From: Shimia sp022448905
GTDB taxonomy: Bacteria > Pseudomonadota > Alphaproteobacteria > Rhodobacterales > Rhodobacteraceae
Reading direction: 5' to 3'
Length of the DNA stretch: 64,000 nucleotides
Assembly: GCF_047126315.1 (NCBI RefSeq)
Contig: NZ_CP138953.1
Location: 4,464,001 to 4,528,000, forward strand
The notes beneath the pieces were generated by a model, which ran no database searches, was not told the origin of the DNA, and was given only the letters and a program-made list of their open reading frames with translations. The position numbers and the translations under genes were made by a program. This document shows, piece by piece, positions 34,721-44,192 of the stretch (the first letter of the stretch is position 1; each line of letters opens with the position of its first letter).

Positions 34721-35093
34721 GGGATCGGTCCTTATTACTGCTCTTATTATGTCTGTTTTTTGCGGCATTATGCGCAATTCAGACTGGGGCAATCAACGTA
34801 AAAGTGCGATTCGGGTAACAAACCGGACTTATTTGGCCAGAAATTCCTTGAGCAATGGCTAAATTGTCTCACTTTTGGCGACAATCGCAGCACGCCCTTT
34901 CCTATCGGAACACTTGATTGCGCTAACCTGCATTTGGTTGCGCTAACTGCGCCAAACCGTCCTGTTCTTATCAATAATTGGCATGTTATGAGGCCCATGT
35001 CGCACTTCGGGGTGTTTTGACGCGCAAGAATATTTCGCCCCGAGGACTTTCAAGGACCGCCGCAACAGGACACGCGGCTACAGGAGTAAGATA
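34721..35093. other. 373-bp divergent chvI / pckA intergenic region
   Basis: The gap contains the promoters of chvI (minus) and pckA (plus) but no gene. It carries a pair of direct repeats at 34918-34947 (see below). The remainder is AT-rich near chvI and shows no terminator or obvious additional repeat. Confidence 0.7.
34916..34947. promoter_or_regulatory. paired LacI-type operators upstream of pckA
   Basis: TTGCGCTAAC occurs at 34918-34927 and 34938-34947, exactly 20 bp apart. With the flanking bases, GATTGCGCTAAC and GGTTGCGCTAAC each match the palindrome GTTAGCGCTAAC at 10 of 12 positions. This resembles the sites of LacI-family carbon regulators (CceR / PckR) that control pckA in alphaproteobacteria. 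The regulator is not in the window; the assignment is inference. Confidence 0.5.
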
Positions 35094-36692
35094 ATGACAT
35101 TTGGACGGGTAAACCCGCAATTCCGCCTGCAAGATCAAGGGATCGAAGGTCTGGGAAATGTCTATTACAACTTTATTGAGCCTGCCCTCATCGAGTCCGC
35201 GCTGAAGCGCGGAGAGGGCACTCTGGGCAACGGCGGCACCTTTTTAGTGAGCACCGGCGAATTCACCGGCCGGTCTCCTAAAGACAAGTTCACCGTCCGT
35301 ACCCCGATGACTGAGGACACCATTTGGTGGGAAAATAACGCCCCGATGGAGTCCGACGCCTTTGATCGCCTGCATGCCGATATGTTGGAGCACATGAAAG
35401 GCCGCGACTACTTTGTACAGGACCTGACCGCAGGTGCAGATCCGACGCACGCCATCAATGTTCGTGTTGTGAACGAACTGGCGTGGCACAACCTCTTTAT
35501 TCGTCACCTGCTGCGCCGCCCGGATCGTAACGCACTGGACAGCTTCGTGGCGGATTACACCATTATCAACTGCCCAAGCTTCAAGGCAGATCCTGCGAAG
35601 CACGGATGCCGGACCGAAACTGTGATTGCTGTGAACATCGAGAAAAAGATGATCCTGATCGGCAACACTGAGTACGCCGGCGAAAATAAGAAGTCTGTCT
35701 TTGGCCTGCTGAACTACTTGCTGCCGGAAAAAGGCATCATGCCGATGCACTGCTCCGCCAACCACGCTAAGGACAACCCTGTCGACAGCGCTGTGTTCTT
35801 CGGCTTGTCCGGCACCGGCAAAACCACGCTGTCCGCTGACCCGAACCGCACTCTGATTGGTGATGACGAACACGGCTGGTCCGATCGCGGCACCTTCAAC
35901 TTCGAAGGCGGCTGCTACGCAAAGACCATCGGCCTGAACCCGGAAGCCGAACCGGAAATCTACGCCACCACAAAGATGTTCGGCACCGTCATTGAGAACA
36001 TGGTTTTCGACGAAGAAACCAAAGAGCTCGACTTTGAGAACAAAAGCCTCACCGAGAACATGCGCTGTGCGTACCCGCTGGATTCGATCCCGAATGCATC
36101 GGACAATGGCCTTGGTGGTCACCCTAAAAACGTGATCATGCTGACATGCGACGCCTTTGGTGTGCTGCCGCCAGTGGCCCGTCTGACACCAGCGCAAGCA
36201 GAGTACCACTTCCTGTCCGGCTTCACCGCCAAAATGGCAGGCACCGAGCGCGGCCTGACGGAGCCAACGCCAGCCTTCTCCACCTGCTTTGGCGCGCCGT
36301 TTATGCCGCGTCGCCCTGAAGTTTATGGCGCACTGCTGCGTAAGAAGATCGCTGAGTTTGGCACCACATGCTGGTTGGTGAACACCGGCTGGACCGGCGG
36401 CGCTTACGGCACCGGCTCTCGCATGCCGATCAAAGCCACCCGCGCGCTGCTCACTGCGGCCTTGGATGGCTCGTTGAACCACGTGGAATTCCGCAAGGAT
36501 GCCAATTTTGGCTTCGAAGTTCCGGTCTCTGTGCCAGACGTAGACGACACCCTGCTGGATCCACGCGGCACATGGGCAGACAAAGACGCCTATGATGCGC
36601 AGGCCACCAAGTTGGTCGGGATGTTTGCTGACAATTTCGAGCAATACCTGCCCCATATCGACGCTGACGTGAAAGCAGCGGCTATCGGTTAA
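35094..36692 (+). CDS. pckA: phosphoenolpyruvate carboxykinase (ATP)
   Basis: A 532-residue ATP-dependent PEP carboxykinase that converts oxaloacetate to phosphoenolpyruvate at the entry to gluconeogenesis. Key motifs: STGEFTGRSPKDKF near residue 50, PMHCSANHAK near 218, the P-loop GLSGTGKTTLSADPNR near 240, DDEHGWSD near 259, and NTGWTGGAYGTG near 427. CAGGAG supports the ATG. Divergence from chvIG and the PTS genes is a conserved alphaproteobacterial arrangement. Confidence 0.97.
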   Translation: MTFGRVNPQFRLQDQGIEGLGNVYYNFIEPALIESALKRGEGTLGNGGTFLVSTGEFTGRSPKDKFTVRTPMTEDTIWWENNAPMESDAFDRLHADMLEHMKGRDYFVQDLTAGADPTHAINVRVVNELAWHNLFIRHLLRRPDRNALDSFVADYTIINCPSFKADPAKHGCRTETVIAVNIEKKMILIGNTEYAGENKKSVFGLLNYLLPEKGIMPMHCSANHAKDNPVDSAVFFGLSGTGKTTLSADPNRTLIGDDEHGWSDRGTFNFEGGCYAKTIGLNPEAEPEIYATTKMFGTVIENMVFDEETKELDFENKSLTENMRCAYPLDSIPNASDNGLGGHPKNVIMLTCDAFGVLPPVARLTPAQAEYHFLSGFTAKMAGTERGLTEPTPAFSTCFGAPFMPRRPEVYGALLRKKIAEFGTTCWLVNTGWTGGAYGTGSRMPIKATRALLTAALDGSLNHVEFRKDANFGFEVPVSVPDVDDTLLDPRGTWADKDAYDAQATKLVGMFADNFEQYLPHIDADVKAAAIG

Positions 36693-36713
36693 AAGCTCTA
36701 AGCGCCATTTTTT

Positions 36714-36745
36714 TGAAAGCCCCGACAGCCGTCGGGGCTTTTCTT
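36714..36745 (+). terminator. terminator of pckA
   Basis: AAAGCCCCGAC, four bases, GTCGGGGCTTT followed by TCTTTTG, 24 bp after the pckA stop. Confidence 0.85.
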
Positions 36746-36865
36746 TTGCCGTGCAGATTGATGCGCGCTCACGCCCAAAAGCCTTAAGTCCATTGCCGTC
36801 GCGCTTTCGTTTTTGACGCAAGCTTCAAGAAACAAAAAACCTGCTCTTTTGATGCGATTTCTCTC

Positions 36866-36894
36866 TTGACCCCACCCCAGGAAGAGCCTAAATC
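36866..36894 (+). promoter_or_regulatory. promoter of tRNA-Met
   Basis: TTGACC, a 17-bp spacer, and TAAATC end 13 bp before the tRNA, placing the start site about 7 bp before the mature 5' end. The -35 is strong and the spacing ideal; the -10 is weak. Confidence 0.55.
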
Positions 36895-36907
36895 GCACCT
36901 CACTTAC

Positions 36908-36984
36908 GGCGGTATAGCTCAGTTGGTTAGAGCAGCGGAATCATAATCCGCGTGTCCGGGGTTCAAGTCCCTGTACCGCCACCA
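36908..36984 (+). tRNA. tRNA-Met, elongator (CAT anticodon)
   Basis: A 77-nt cloverleaf: acceptor GGCGGTA/TACCGCC, D-arm AGCTCAGTTGGTTAGAGC, anticodon stem GCGGA/TCCGC with loop ATCATAA giving CAT, T-arm GGGTTCAAGTCCC, discriminator A and encoded CCA. The paired first base of the acceptor argues against initiator tRNA. A tRNA-Ile2 modified at C34 is the alternative but the loop matches elongator Met. Confidence 0.92.
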
Positions 36985-36993
36985 AGAATTCCA

Positions 36994-37029
36994 AAGCCCG
37001 GATGGATCGCCATCCGGGCTTCATTTTTT
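36994..37029 (+). terminator. terminator of tRNA-Met
   Basis: A perfect 12-bp stem, AAGCCCGGATGG and CCATCCGGGCTT with loop ATCG, followed by CATTTTTTG. Confidence 0.88.
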
Positions 37030-37100
37030 GTACATGCGCACACGAAAAAAGGCGGCGGACATTTCTGCCTCACCGCCTGCCTATTTCAGTCGAGCCGCTC

Positions 37101-40100
37101 TCAGACTTTCGCCGACAACATGGTTTCCAGCATCATAGCACTCTTGCGTACGCCCTCCGCGGTTTCCTCGCGCACAATGCCATAGCCGCGAATTTCCTTC
37201 GGCGCAGTCAAAAGCGCCCAGCACGTGTCGCGGTCCTTTTCGCTGTATCCGCGCTCGACGAGATCCAATACGCACTCAAACCACTCAAGCAGCTCCTGAT
37301 CCAGTTTTCGGTCCGCACTGAAACGGAGCGGATCCAGGAACGACCCACGCAACCCACGCGCCTTGGAAAGCGCCCCTAGCAGGGGCTGCATCCATGGCCC
37401 CAGCTTGACCTTTTTAGGACGCCCTAGTGCATCACGGCCCAAAGGCAGCATCGGGGGCGCCATATGGTAGTTCACTTTGAAGTCACCTTCGAACTCCTCG
37501 TTCAAGCGAGTGGCGAACGCTGCATTCATATGAAGGCGCGCAACTTCGTACTCGTCTTTGTAGGCCATGAGCTTAAACAGAGACTTTGCCGCCTCAATCA
37601 GCAGATCCTCTGGCAGCACTTGTGCCAGTTTCTTCATGCGGGCCTCAAACCGCGCGGCATATTTGGCATTTTGGTAGTCGGCCAAAAACGCACCCCGCTT
37701 GGCAATCAAGGTGTCCGCCGTTTCCGCAACACGGGGCTTTTCCAGCGGGATGGCCTCAGGATCATGTGCCAAAACACGGCCTATATCGAAAGCCTTGGCA
37801 TTTTTCTCCACAGCAACACCATTGAGCAGGATTGCCTGCTTCAAGGCCACTTCACTCACTGGCACCAATCCCCGCTGATACGCAAATCCAAGCATCATCA
37901 CGTTGGCAAACACGCTGTCGCCCATGACCTTTTCAGCCATTTTGTTCGCGTCCAGCGCGCGCACATTGTCGGTGCCCACTGCTTTGCGAATGACCTCTTC
38001 TCGCACGCCCACTTTCAGGTCGGCGTCTCGGTTCAGGACCAGATCACCGGTTGGCATCTCTGCGGTGTTGAGCACCACCTGCGCGCCTTTGCGATAATGC
38101 ACACTGGCTTTGGGCGCAGAGCTCACAACCACATCACAGCCGATAACAGCATCAGCCGCGCCGCTTTCAATACGCACCTGGTTGACTGCAGCAGGGCTCG
38201 TTCCGAGACGGATATAGCTCAGCACTGTGCCAAATTTCTGCGCGAAACCAGTGAAGTCGAGCACCGAACTGCCCAGCCCTTCCAGATGCGCTGCCATGGT
38301 GATCAAAGCGCCGACGGTCACAACCCCTGTGCCGCCTACACCGGTCACCAGAAGGTCAAATGGCTTGTCCAGAGAAGGTACGCTGGGCGTGGGGACGTTA
38401 GACAGCAGGCCAGCGACATCGACATTCGCGCCATCCTTTTTGCGCCGCTTGGCGCCGGTCACAGTCACAAAGCTTGGGCAAAACCCGTCCACGCAGGAGA
38501 AATCCTTGTTACAGGTGCTCAGGTTGATCTTCCGCTTGCGCCCAAACTCGGTCTCTACCGGCTCCACGCTCAAACAATTGGACGCTTTGGAACAGTCACC
38601 GCAGCCCTCACAAACCAACTCGTTGATGAAGGCAAACGTATCGGGGTCTTCCATCTTTCCGCGTTTACGTCGGCGACGCTTTTCCGTGGCGCAGGTTTGC
38701 TCGTATATAAGCAGGGTCACGCCTTCGATGTTACGCAGTTCGCGCTGCACGGGATCCATATCCCTGCGATCGTGGAAGGACGTGTCGGGCGGGAAATCCG
38801 CTTTGGAAAACTTGGAGATGTCGTCACTGACCAAGGCGATCCGTGCAACACCTTCGGCGCGCGCATTCCAGGCGATGCCGTGTACTGACACCGGACCGTC
38901 CACAGGCTGGCCTCCTGTCATGGCAACCGCATCATTGAACAACACTTTGTACGTGATGTTAGCCTTGGCGGCGACAGCTTGACGGATCGCCAGGGAGCCC
39001 GAGTGATACCATGTGCCTTCTCCAAGGTTCTGGAAGATGTGTTTGTTGCCGTTGTACTTTTGCGCAACCGCCACAGGCACGCCCTCGCCGCCCATCTGGG
39101 CATAGCCGCCCGTCTCCCGGTTCATCCAGCTGGCCATAACGTGGCAGCCAATGCCGCTCATGGCTTTGGAGCCATCCGGCAGCTTGGTGGATGTGTTGTG
39201 CGGGCAACCGGAACAGAAATATGGCGTGCGGTTTGCTCCCGAAACATTCAATACAGGCGGCTTTTCCTCGGTGAGCGCTGCGGCCTTCTCAAGCAGACCT
39301 TCATCTGGGAAAAGACGCGCCAGACGTTCGGCCACCACCGGCACCAGCATCTTTGGAGAGAGCTCCCCAGTCCAGGGCAAGAGCGGATCGCCAACGGCGC
39401 GGTGTTTGCCGACCATCTTCTCCGGTTTATCACCAGGCCAATCGTAGAAGTATTCCTTGAACTGGCTCTCAATGATGCCGCGCTTTTCCTCTACCACCAA
39501 CACCTCGGTCTTGCCGCGCACAAAGGCCAGTGCATCGCGGCGCGCCAGTGGCCAAACCATGCCAACCTTATAGATGTCGATACCAAGGCGACGACAAGCC
39601 GCCTCGTCGAGCCCCAAGAGACGCAGCGCCTCCATCAAGTCCAAATGGCCCTTGCCTGTGGTCACGAACCCGAACGTAGCCTCCGGAATGTCATAGATAC
39701 GCTGGTCAATTGGGTTCGCTTCAACAAAAGCCTCAACGGCACGCAGCTTGTGCCCAATTCGGGTCTCGATTTCAGGGCTGGGCAGATCACTCGGGCGCAC
39801 GTGCACGCCGCCCGCTGGCATGTCGAAATCTGGCGTTACGAACTTGCGGTCAGCTTGCAACTCCACAGACCGGCCTGACTCGACCGTCTCAGAAATCGCC
39901 TTAAAGCCAACCCAGGTGCCACTAAATCGGCTGAGCGCAATGCCGTATTCGCCAAAGGCAAGGTATTCGTCCACGCTCGCCGGGTTCAGCGTTGGCATAA
40001 ACCAAGACATGAAGGCCACATCCGATTGATGCGGCATCGAGGAGCTGACACATCCGTGGTCGTCACCCGCCACAACCAGCACTCCACCTTTGGGGGAAGA

Positions 40101-40514
40101 ACCATAGGCGTTGCCGTGTTTGAGCGCGTCGCCAGAGCGATCAACGCCTGGGCCTTTGCCGTACCACATGGAGAACAGCCCCTCGACGTCGCAATTCGGG
40201 TCCAGCGTGGCTTGCTGGGCTCCCAAAACGGCTGTGGCGCCAAGGTCTTCATTCACGGCGGGCATGAAGGTGATGTTTTGCTCTTTGGTGCGATCGCGCT
40301 CCCGCCAGAACTCCAAATCCAACCCGCCCAAAGGAGAACCACGATACCCGGACACAAAGCCACCGGTGTTGAGCCCGGCGTCGCGGTCGCGCCGCGCCTG
40401 ATCGAACATGATCCGCACAAGGGCTTGCGTGCCGGTCAGAAACACCCGCCCCTCTGTTTGGTCATACCGATCCGATAGGGCATAGCTTTGAAAATCGTGG
40501 CTGGCTTGGGTCAT
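37101..40514 (-). CDS. indolepyruvate ferredoxin oxidoreductase, fused subunits
   Basis: An 1137-residue fused IOR that decarboxylates aryl-pyruvates (from aromatic amino acids) to aryl-acetyl-CoA. The N-terminal part has VFLTGTQALVRIM and GGFVSGYRGSPLGGLD; the TPP region has SGCPHNTSTKLPDGS and IGCHVMASWM; near residues 635-680 a ferredoxin-like cluster region contains CEGCGDC, CLSVEP and CVDGFCPSF. The C-terminal gamma-like domain begins about residue 720 with VTGVGGTGVVTVG. Fusion of all subunits in one chain is usual in proteobacteria. It is divergent from an Lrp regulator that probably controls it. Confidence 0.93.
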   Translation of the reverse strand: MTQASHDFQSYALSDRYDQTEGRVFLTGTQALVRIMFDQARRDRDAGLNTGGFVSGYRGSPLGGLDLEFWRERDRTKEQNITFMPAVNEDLGATAVLGAQQATLDPNCDVEGLFSMWYGKGPGVDRSGDALKHGNAYGSSPKGGVLVVAGDDHGCVSSSMPHQSDVAFMSWFMPTLNPASVDEYLAFGEYGIALSRFSGTWVGFKAISETVESGRSVELQADRKFVTPDFDMPAGGVHVRPSDLPSPEIETRIGHKLRAVEAFVEANPIDQRIYDIPEATFGFVTTGKGHLDLMEALRLLGLDEAACRRLGIDIYKVGMVWPLARRDALAFVRGKTEVLVVEEKRGIIESQFKEYFYDWPGDKPEKMVGKHRAVGDPLLPWTGELSPKMLVPVVAERLARLFPDEGLLEKAAALTEEKPPVLNVSGANRTPYFCSGCPHNTSTKLPDGSKAMSGIGCHVMASWMNRETGGYAQMGGEGVPVAVAQKYNGNKHIFQNLGEGTWYHSGSLAIRQAVAAKANITYKVLFNDAVAMTGGQPVDGPVSVHGIAWNARAEGVARIALVSDDISKFSKADFPPDTSFHDRRDMDPVQRELRNIEGVTLLIYEQTCATEKRRRRKRGKMEDPDTFAFINELVCEGCGDCSKASNCLSVEPVETEFGRKRKINLSTCNKDFSCVDGFCPSFVTVTGAKRRKKDGANVDVAGLLSNVPTPSVPSLDKPFDLLVTGVGGTGVVTVGALITMAAHLEGLGSSVLDFTGFAQKFGTVLSYIRLGTSPAAVNQVRIESGAADAVIGCDVVVSSAPKASVHYRKGAQVVLNTAEMPTGDLVLNRDADLKVGVREEVIRKAVGTDNVRALDANKMAEKVMGDSVFANVMMLGFAYQRGLVPVSEVALKQAILLNGVAVEKNAKAFDIGRVLAHDPEAIPLEKPRVAETADTLIAKRGAFLADYQNAKYAARFEARMKKLAQVLPEDLLIEAAKSLFKLMAYKDEYEVARLHMNAAFATRLNEEFEGDFKVNYHMAPPMLPLGRDALGRPKKVKLGPWMQPLLGALSKARGLRGSFLDPLRFSADRKLDQELLEWFECVLDLVERGYSEKDRDTCWALLTAPKEIRGYGIVREETAEGVRKSAMMLETMLSAKV

Positions 40515-40568
40515 CGCGCGCTCCTCCTGAATTGTGGTATTTTCTCACATGACAGGCGGTTTCCCGTT

Positions 40569-40636
40569 TCAGTTCTCCTAGATTCTGACCGAATAACGAA
40601 TTACTGTTTCGCATGGAGTCGGAGAATCGGAACTGA
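40569..40636. promoter_or_regulatory. dyad in IOR / Lrp divergent promoter
   Basis: TCAGTTC (40569-40575) and GAACTGA (40630-40636) are perfect inverted arms, and next to each lies GATTCT or its complement AGAATC, giving an extended imperfect dyad over the 127-bp gap. Fits two binding sites for the Lrp protein but remains a guess. Confidence 0.35.
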
Positions 40637-40641
40637 ATGCC

Positions 40642-41082
40642 ATGAATCTCGATTCGAAAGATCGCAAACTGCTCGCCCTGTTGGAAAAGAATTGCCGCCT
40701 ATCCAATGCAGATTTGGCAGCCGAAGTAGGCATGTCGACCTCCGCGTGCTGGCGCCGCATTCGCGCCTTTGAAGAGGCCGGCTTGATCGAAGGATATGGC
40801 GCGCGCCTCAGCCAGGAAGAGCTCGGCTTCACGTTCCACGCCATTGTGCATGTTCAACTCACCCGCCACGATCCCGCGAACCTAAAACGCTTCATCGAAG
40901 CGGTGACCGCACGCGAGGAAATCCGCATGTGTTTTGCCACCACAGGCACCGCAGATTACCACATGCGCGTGCGCTGCACCGACATCGAGGCCTACAACCG
41001 CTTCCTCGAGGACTTCCTCTTCACCCTGCCTGCGGTAAGTTCGGCACAGACCAATGTTATCCTGCGCGATCTGAAGTCCTAA
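40642..41082 (+). CDS. Lrp/AsnC family transcriptional regulator
   Basis: A 146-residue Lrp-type protein. The helix-turn-helix is LLALLEKNCRLSNADLAAE then STSACWRRIRAFEEAGLI; the C-terminal RAM domain has FATTGTADYHMRVRC and IEAYNRFLEDFL, for amino-acid binding. Divergent from the IOR gene with a shared 127-bp promoter region, so it likely senses an (aromatic) amino acid and controls IOR. Confidence 0.92.
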   Translation: MNLDSKDRKLLALLEKNCRLSNADLAAEVGMSTSACWRRIRAFEEAGLIEGYGARLSQEELGFTFHAIVHVQLTRHDPANLKRFIEAVTAREEIRMCFATTGTADYHMRVRCTDIEAYNRFLEDFLFTLPAVSSAQTNVILRDLKS

Positions 41083-41144
41083 TTCTTGCTACTGCACCAG
41101 ATTTTCGGCTAGCTCAGGACCGACAACAGAAGTGAGCCTCTGCC

Positions 41145-41582
41145 ATGAGCAAGACAATCTACATCCTGAACGGCCCGAACCTGAACCTTCTGGGGAAACG
41201 GCAGCCGGAGATTTATGGCCATGACACGCTCGCCGACGTAGAGGCCAACTGCGCGAAGGTTGGCCAGGAACTTGGCCTAGCGGTGAAGTTGATGCAGTCA
41301 AACCACGAAGGTGAAATTGTCGAGATGATCCACGACGCGCGCGGCGACGCCGCTGGCATCATTATCAATCCGGCCGCATACAGCCACACCTCTGTGGCCA
41401 TTCTGGATGCGCTCAACACCTTTGATGGCCCCGTATTGGAAGTGCACATTTCCAACATCCACAAACGCGAAGAATTTCGCCATCACAGCTTTGTCTCTGC
41501 GCGCGCGGAAGGCGTGATCGCCGGATGTGGCGTGAACGGCTATGCACTTGCGATGCGCCATATGGGCACGCTGCTCAACTAA
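41145..41582 (+). CDS. aroQ: 3-dehydroquinate dehydratase, type II
   Basis: A 145-residue type II dehydroquinase, third step of the shikimate pathway. It shows NGPNLNLLGKRQPEIYG (catalytic Arg and Tyr loop), NHEGEIVEMIHDA, IINPAAYSHTSVAILDAL, and EVHISNIHKREEFRHHS with the catalytic His. It is a solitary gene here. Confidence 0.96.
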   Translation: MSKTIYILNGPNLNLLGKRQPEIYGHDTLADVEANCAKVGQELGLAVKLMQSNHEGEIVEMIHDARGDAAGIIINPAAYSHTSVAILDALNTFDGPVLEVHISNIHKREEFRHHSFVSARAEGVIAGCGVNGYALAMRHMGTLLN

Positions 41583-41603
41583 GCCAAACGCTCAAAGCGT
41601 ACG

Positions 41604-41633
41604 AAAAAGGCTCGGACAAAACTGCCCGAGCCT
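41604..41633 (-). terminator. terminator of tex
   Basis: On the minus strand AGGCTCGGG and CCGAGCCT form a stem around a loop containing TTTT, followed by TTTTTCG, directly after the tex stop. It may also stop aroQ from the other side. Confidence 0.75.
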
Positions 41634-41638
41634 CTCAC

Positions 41639-43993
41639 TTATTTCTTCCGCATCGCATCCAGCAACGCCGCGCCCAGCGCTCCATTGCCGCCGTCCTGCT
41701 GTTTTGGCTTGGCGCTGTAGTTGCCACCACCGCCGCGCGGTCCTTTGCCTCGCGGGCCACCTCCAGGACCACCACGCCCCTTACTGCCAAATCCAGACCG
41801 CGCATTGCGATCTTCCTTGGCAGAGGCCCCGCCATCCTTACGCATCGACAAACCGATACGCTTGCGGGGAACATCCACTTCGGTGACCGCGACTTTCACC
41901 ACATCTCCGGCCTTGACCACTTCATGCGGATCTTTCACAAACCGATCCGCCAACTGGCTCACATGCACCAATCCATCCTGATGCACGCCAACATCCACAA
42001 AAGCCCCGAAAGCCGCCACGTTTGTAACGGTCCCTTCCAAGGCCATGCCCGGCTTCAAGTCGGAGATTTCCTCAACCCCATCGGCAAAGGTCGCGGTCTT
42101 AAAGGAAGGCCGCGGATCGCGTCCCGGTTTTTCCAATTCGGAGAGGATATCCTGCACAGTTGGCAGACCAAATTGTTCAGAGACAAAATCCTCCGCGCGC
42201 AAACGCTTCAGCGCCGAACCATCGCCCATCAATGTGCGCACATCCCGCCCACAGGCTGACACGATTTTACGCGCCACGTCATAGGCTTCCGGGTGCACCG
42301 CACTGGCGTCCAGCGGCTCATCCCCTTCGTTGATGCGCAAGAACCCAGCGCATTGCTCAAACGCCGCGGGCCCCAGCCGTGTCACATCCAACAAAGCTTT
42401 GCGTGAGCCAAAGGCCCCGTTGGCATCGCGGTGCGCCACAATCGCCTCAGCCAAAGGTGGCCCAAGTCCTGACACATGCGCCAACAGCGGGGCGGAGGCC
42501 ATGTTGAGATCCACCCCAACCGCGTTCACCGCATCTTCAACTACAGCTTCCAGAGACTTGCCCAGACGATGCTGGTCCACGTCGTGCTGATATTGGCCCA
42601 CACCAATCGACTTGGGCTCAATCTTCACCAGTTCAGCAAGCGGATCCTGCAGGCGGCGTGCAATCGACACTGCACCGCGCAAAGACACGTCCAACTCCGG
42701 GAACTCCCGTGCTGCCAATTCACTGGCCGAATACACGGACGCGCCGGCTTCGCTCACCACAACTTTGGTGGGCACTTTCACGCCTTTAGGCAAAAGCTTC
42801 AGCGTTTCCCCCACCAGCTTTTCGCTCTCGCGGCTCGCTGTACCATTACCGATCGCGACCAACTCAACGCCGTGCTTGGCAATCAACGCCAAAAGGGTCG
42901 CCTCAGCACCACGCACATCATTCTTGGGCTGGAAGGGATAGATCGTTGCGGTGTCCAACAACTTGCCGGTGGCGTCTACCACTGCCACTTTGCAGCCGGT
43001 ACGAATGCCTGGATCGAGTCCAAGTGTCGCTTTCGCGCCCGCCGGCGCCGCCAATAACAAGTCTTTGAGATTGCGTGCAAACACCTGAATCGCTTCTTCC
43101 TGCGCCCTCGCGCGCAGCTCCCCCATCAGGTCGACCGTCATGGTCAGACTCAGCTTCACTCGCCAGGTCCATCCGGCAATCTTGCGCAGCCATTCGTCGC
43201 CAGGCCCGTCGGTGCGAGTATCTAGATAGCTTGCGACCATCTCCTCGGCACGTTCCTTACCACCTTCAGGATCAGGCCCAATATCCAGCGTGATCACGCC
43301 TTCTTTGGACGCCCGCATCATCGCCAGCGCTCGGTGGCTTGGCACTTTCGACCACGGCTCAGAATGTTCAAAATAATCAGAGAACTTGGCGCCTGCCTGC
43401 TCCTGCCCAGCAATGACCTTGGCCGCCACAATTGCCTCATCCTGCAAGAACTTGCGCAACTCTCCCAACAGCGCCGCGTTTTCGGTCAGCCCTTCGGCAA
43501 CAATATCCCGCGCGCCGTCAAGCGCTGCCTTCACATCCGCAACCGCCTCGGTCACGAAGCCCGCCGCCAGCGCTTCCGGGTCTTTGGAACGGTCTGCCAA
43601 AATAGCTTCCGCCAAAGACTCCAGCCCGTTCTCACGAGCAATCATCGCCTTCGTACGCCGTTTCGGTTTGTAAGGCAGGTAAATGTCTTCCAACGCCGCC
43701 TTGGTCTCAGCCCCGACAATCGCCTTGGCCAAGTCGTCGGTCATTTTGCCTTGCTCAGTGATCGAGGCTGCCACAGTCTCACGTCGTGCTTCGAGCTCAC
43801 GCAAATAGGCCAGGCGATCCGCCAGTGTCCGCAGTTGCGTGTCGTCCAATCCGCCGGTGACCTCTTTCCGATAACGGGCCACAAACGGCACCGTTGCCCC
43901 CTCATCCAACAGTTTCACAGCGGCACCAACCTGATCGGGTTTGGCGGCAATCTCGCCTGCAATGGTGCGGAAAATGCGGGTGCTGGTGTCCAC
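41639..43993 (-). CDS. tex: Tex-like RNA-binding transcription accessory protein
   Basis: A 784-residue Tex protein: N-terminal Tex domain (GATVPFVARYRKEVTGGLDD near residue 30), YqgF-like fold (LGLDPGIRTGCKVAVVD near 325), helix-hairpin-helix repeats (about 495-560, LAHVSGLGPPLAEAIVAHR), and a C-terminal S1 RNA-binding domain (GMALEGTVTNVAAFGAFVDVG near 650). The last 55 residues are Gly/Lys/Arg-rich. Interacts with RNA polymerase and RNA; exact role unclear. GTG start at 43993 has GGAGAGAG upstream. Confidence 0.95.
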   Translation of the reverse strand: MDTSTRIFRTIAGEIAAKPDQVGAAVKLLDEGATVPFVARYRKEVTGGLDDTQLRTLADRLAYLRELEARRETVAASITEQGKMTDDLAKAIVGAETKAALEDIYLPYKPKRRTKAMIARENGLESLAEAILADRSKDPEALAAGFVTEAVADVKAALDGARDIVAEGLTENAALLGELRKFLQDEAIVAAKVIAGQEQAGAKFSDYFEHSEPWSKVPSHRALAMMRASKEGVITLDIGPDPEGGKERAEEMVASYLDTRTDGPGDEWLRKIAGWTWRVKLSLTMTVDLMGELRARAQEEAIQVFARNLKDLLLAAPAGAKATLGLDPGIRTGCKVAVVDATGKLLDTATIYPFQPKNDVRGAEATLLALIAKHGVELVAIGNGTASRESEKLVGETLKLLPKGVKVPTKVVVSEAGASVYSASELAAREFPELDVSLRGAVSIARRLQDPLAELVKIEPKSIGVGQYQHDVDQHRLGKSLEAVVEDAVNAVGVDLNMASAPLLAHVSGLGPPLAEAIVAHRDANGAFGSRKALLDVTRLGPAAFEQCAGFLRINEGDEPLDASAVHPEAYDVARKIVSACGRDVRTLMGDGSALKRLRAEDFVSEQFGLPTVQDILSELEKPGRDPRPSFKTATFADGVEEISDLKPGMALEGTVTNVAAFGAFVDVGVHQDGLVHVSQLADRFVKDPHEVVKAGDVVKVAVTEVDVPRKRIGLSMRKDGGASAKEDRNARSGFGSKGRGGPGGGPRGKGPRGGGGNYSAKPKQQDGGNGALGAALLDAMRKK

Positions 43994-44192
43994 GGAAACT
44001 CTCTCCTGATCTGCCTTGGGATACCCTTCTTACCACCGTGCCCCGTCGCGCCAAGCGCCGAATGTGACCACGCGTAAAAACTTGCCGATGCCTAAATCCG
44101 TCTGCGCGAATTCGAACACAGCAGTATCTATACGCACCGAATTTAACAAACCTCCACAGTCGCATATTGCAAACAGACAAAGGAGACAGACG

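Noticed and set aside
35244..36821. A 525-codon open frame antisense to pckA
   Set aside because: It lies exactly under pckA, has no ribosome site or family resemblance, and its open state follows from the GC-biased third positions of the real gene.
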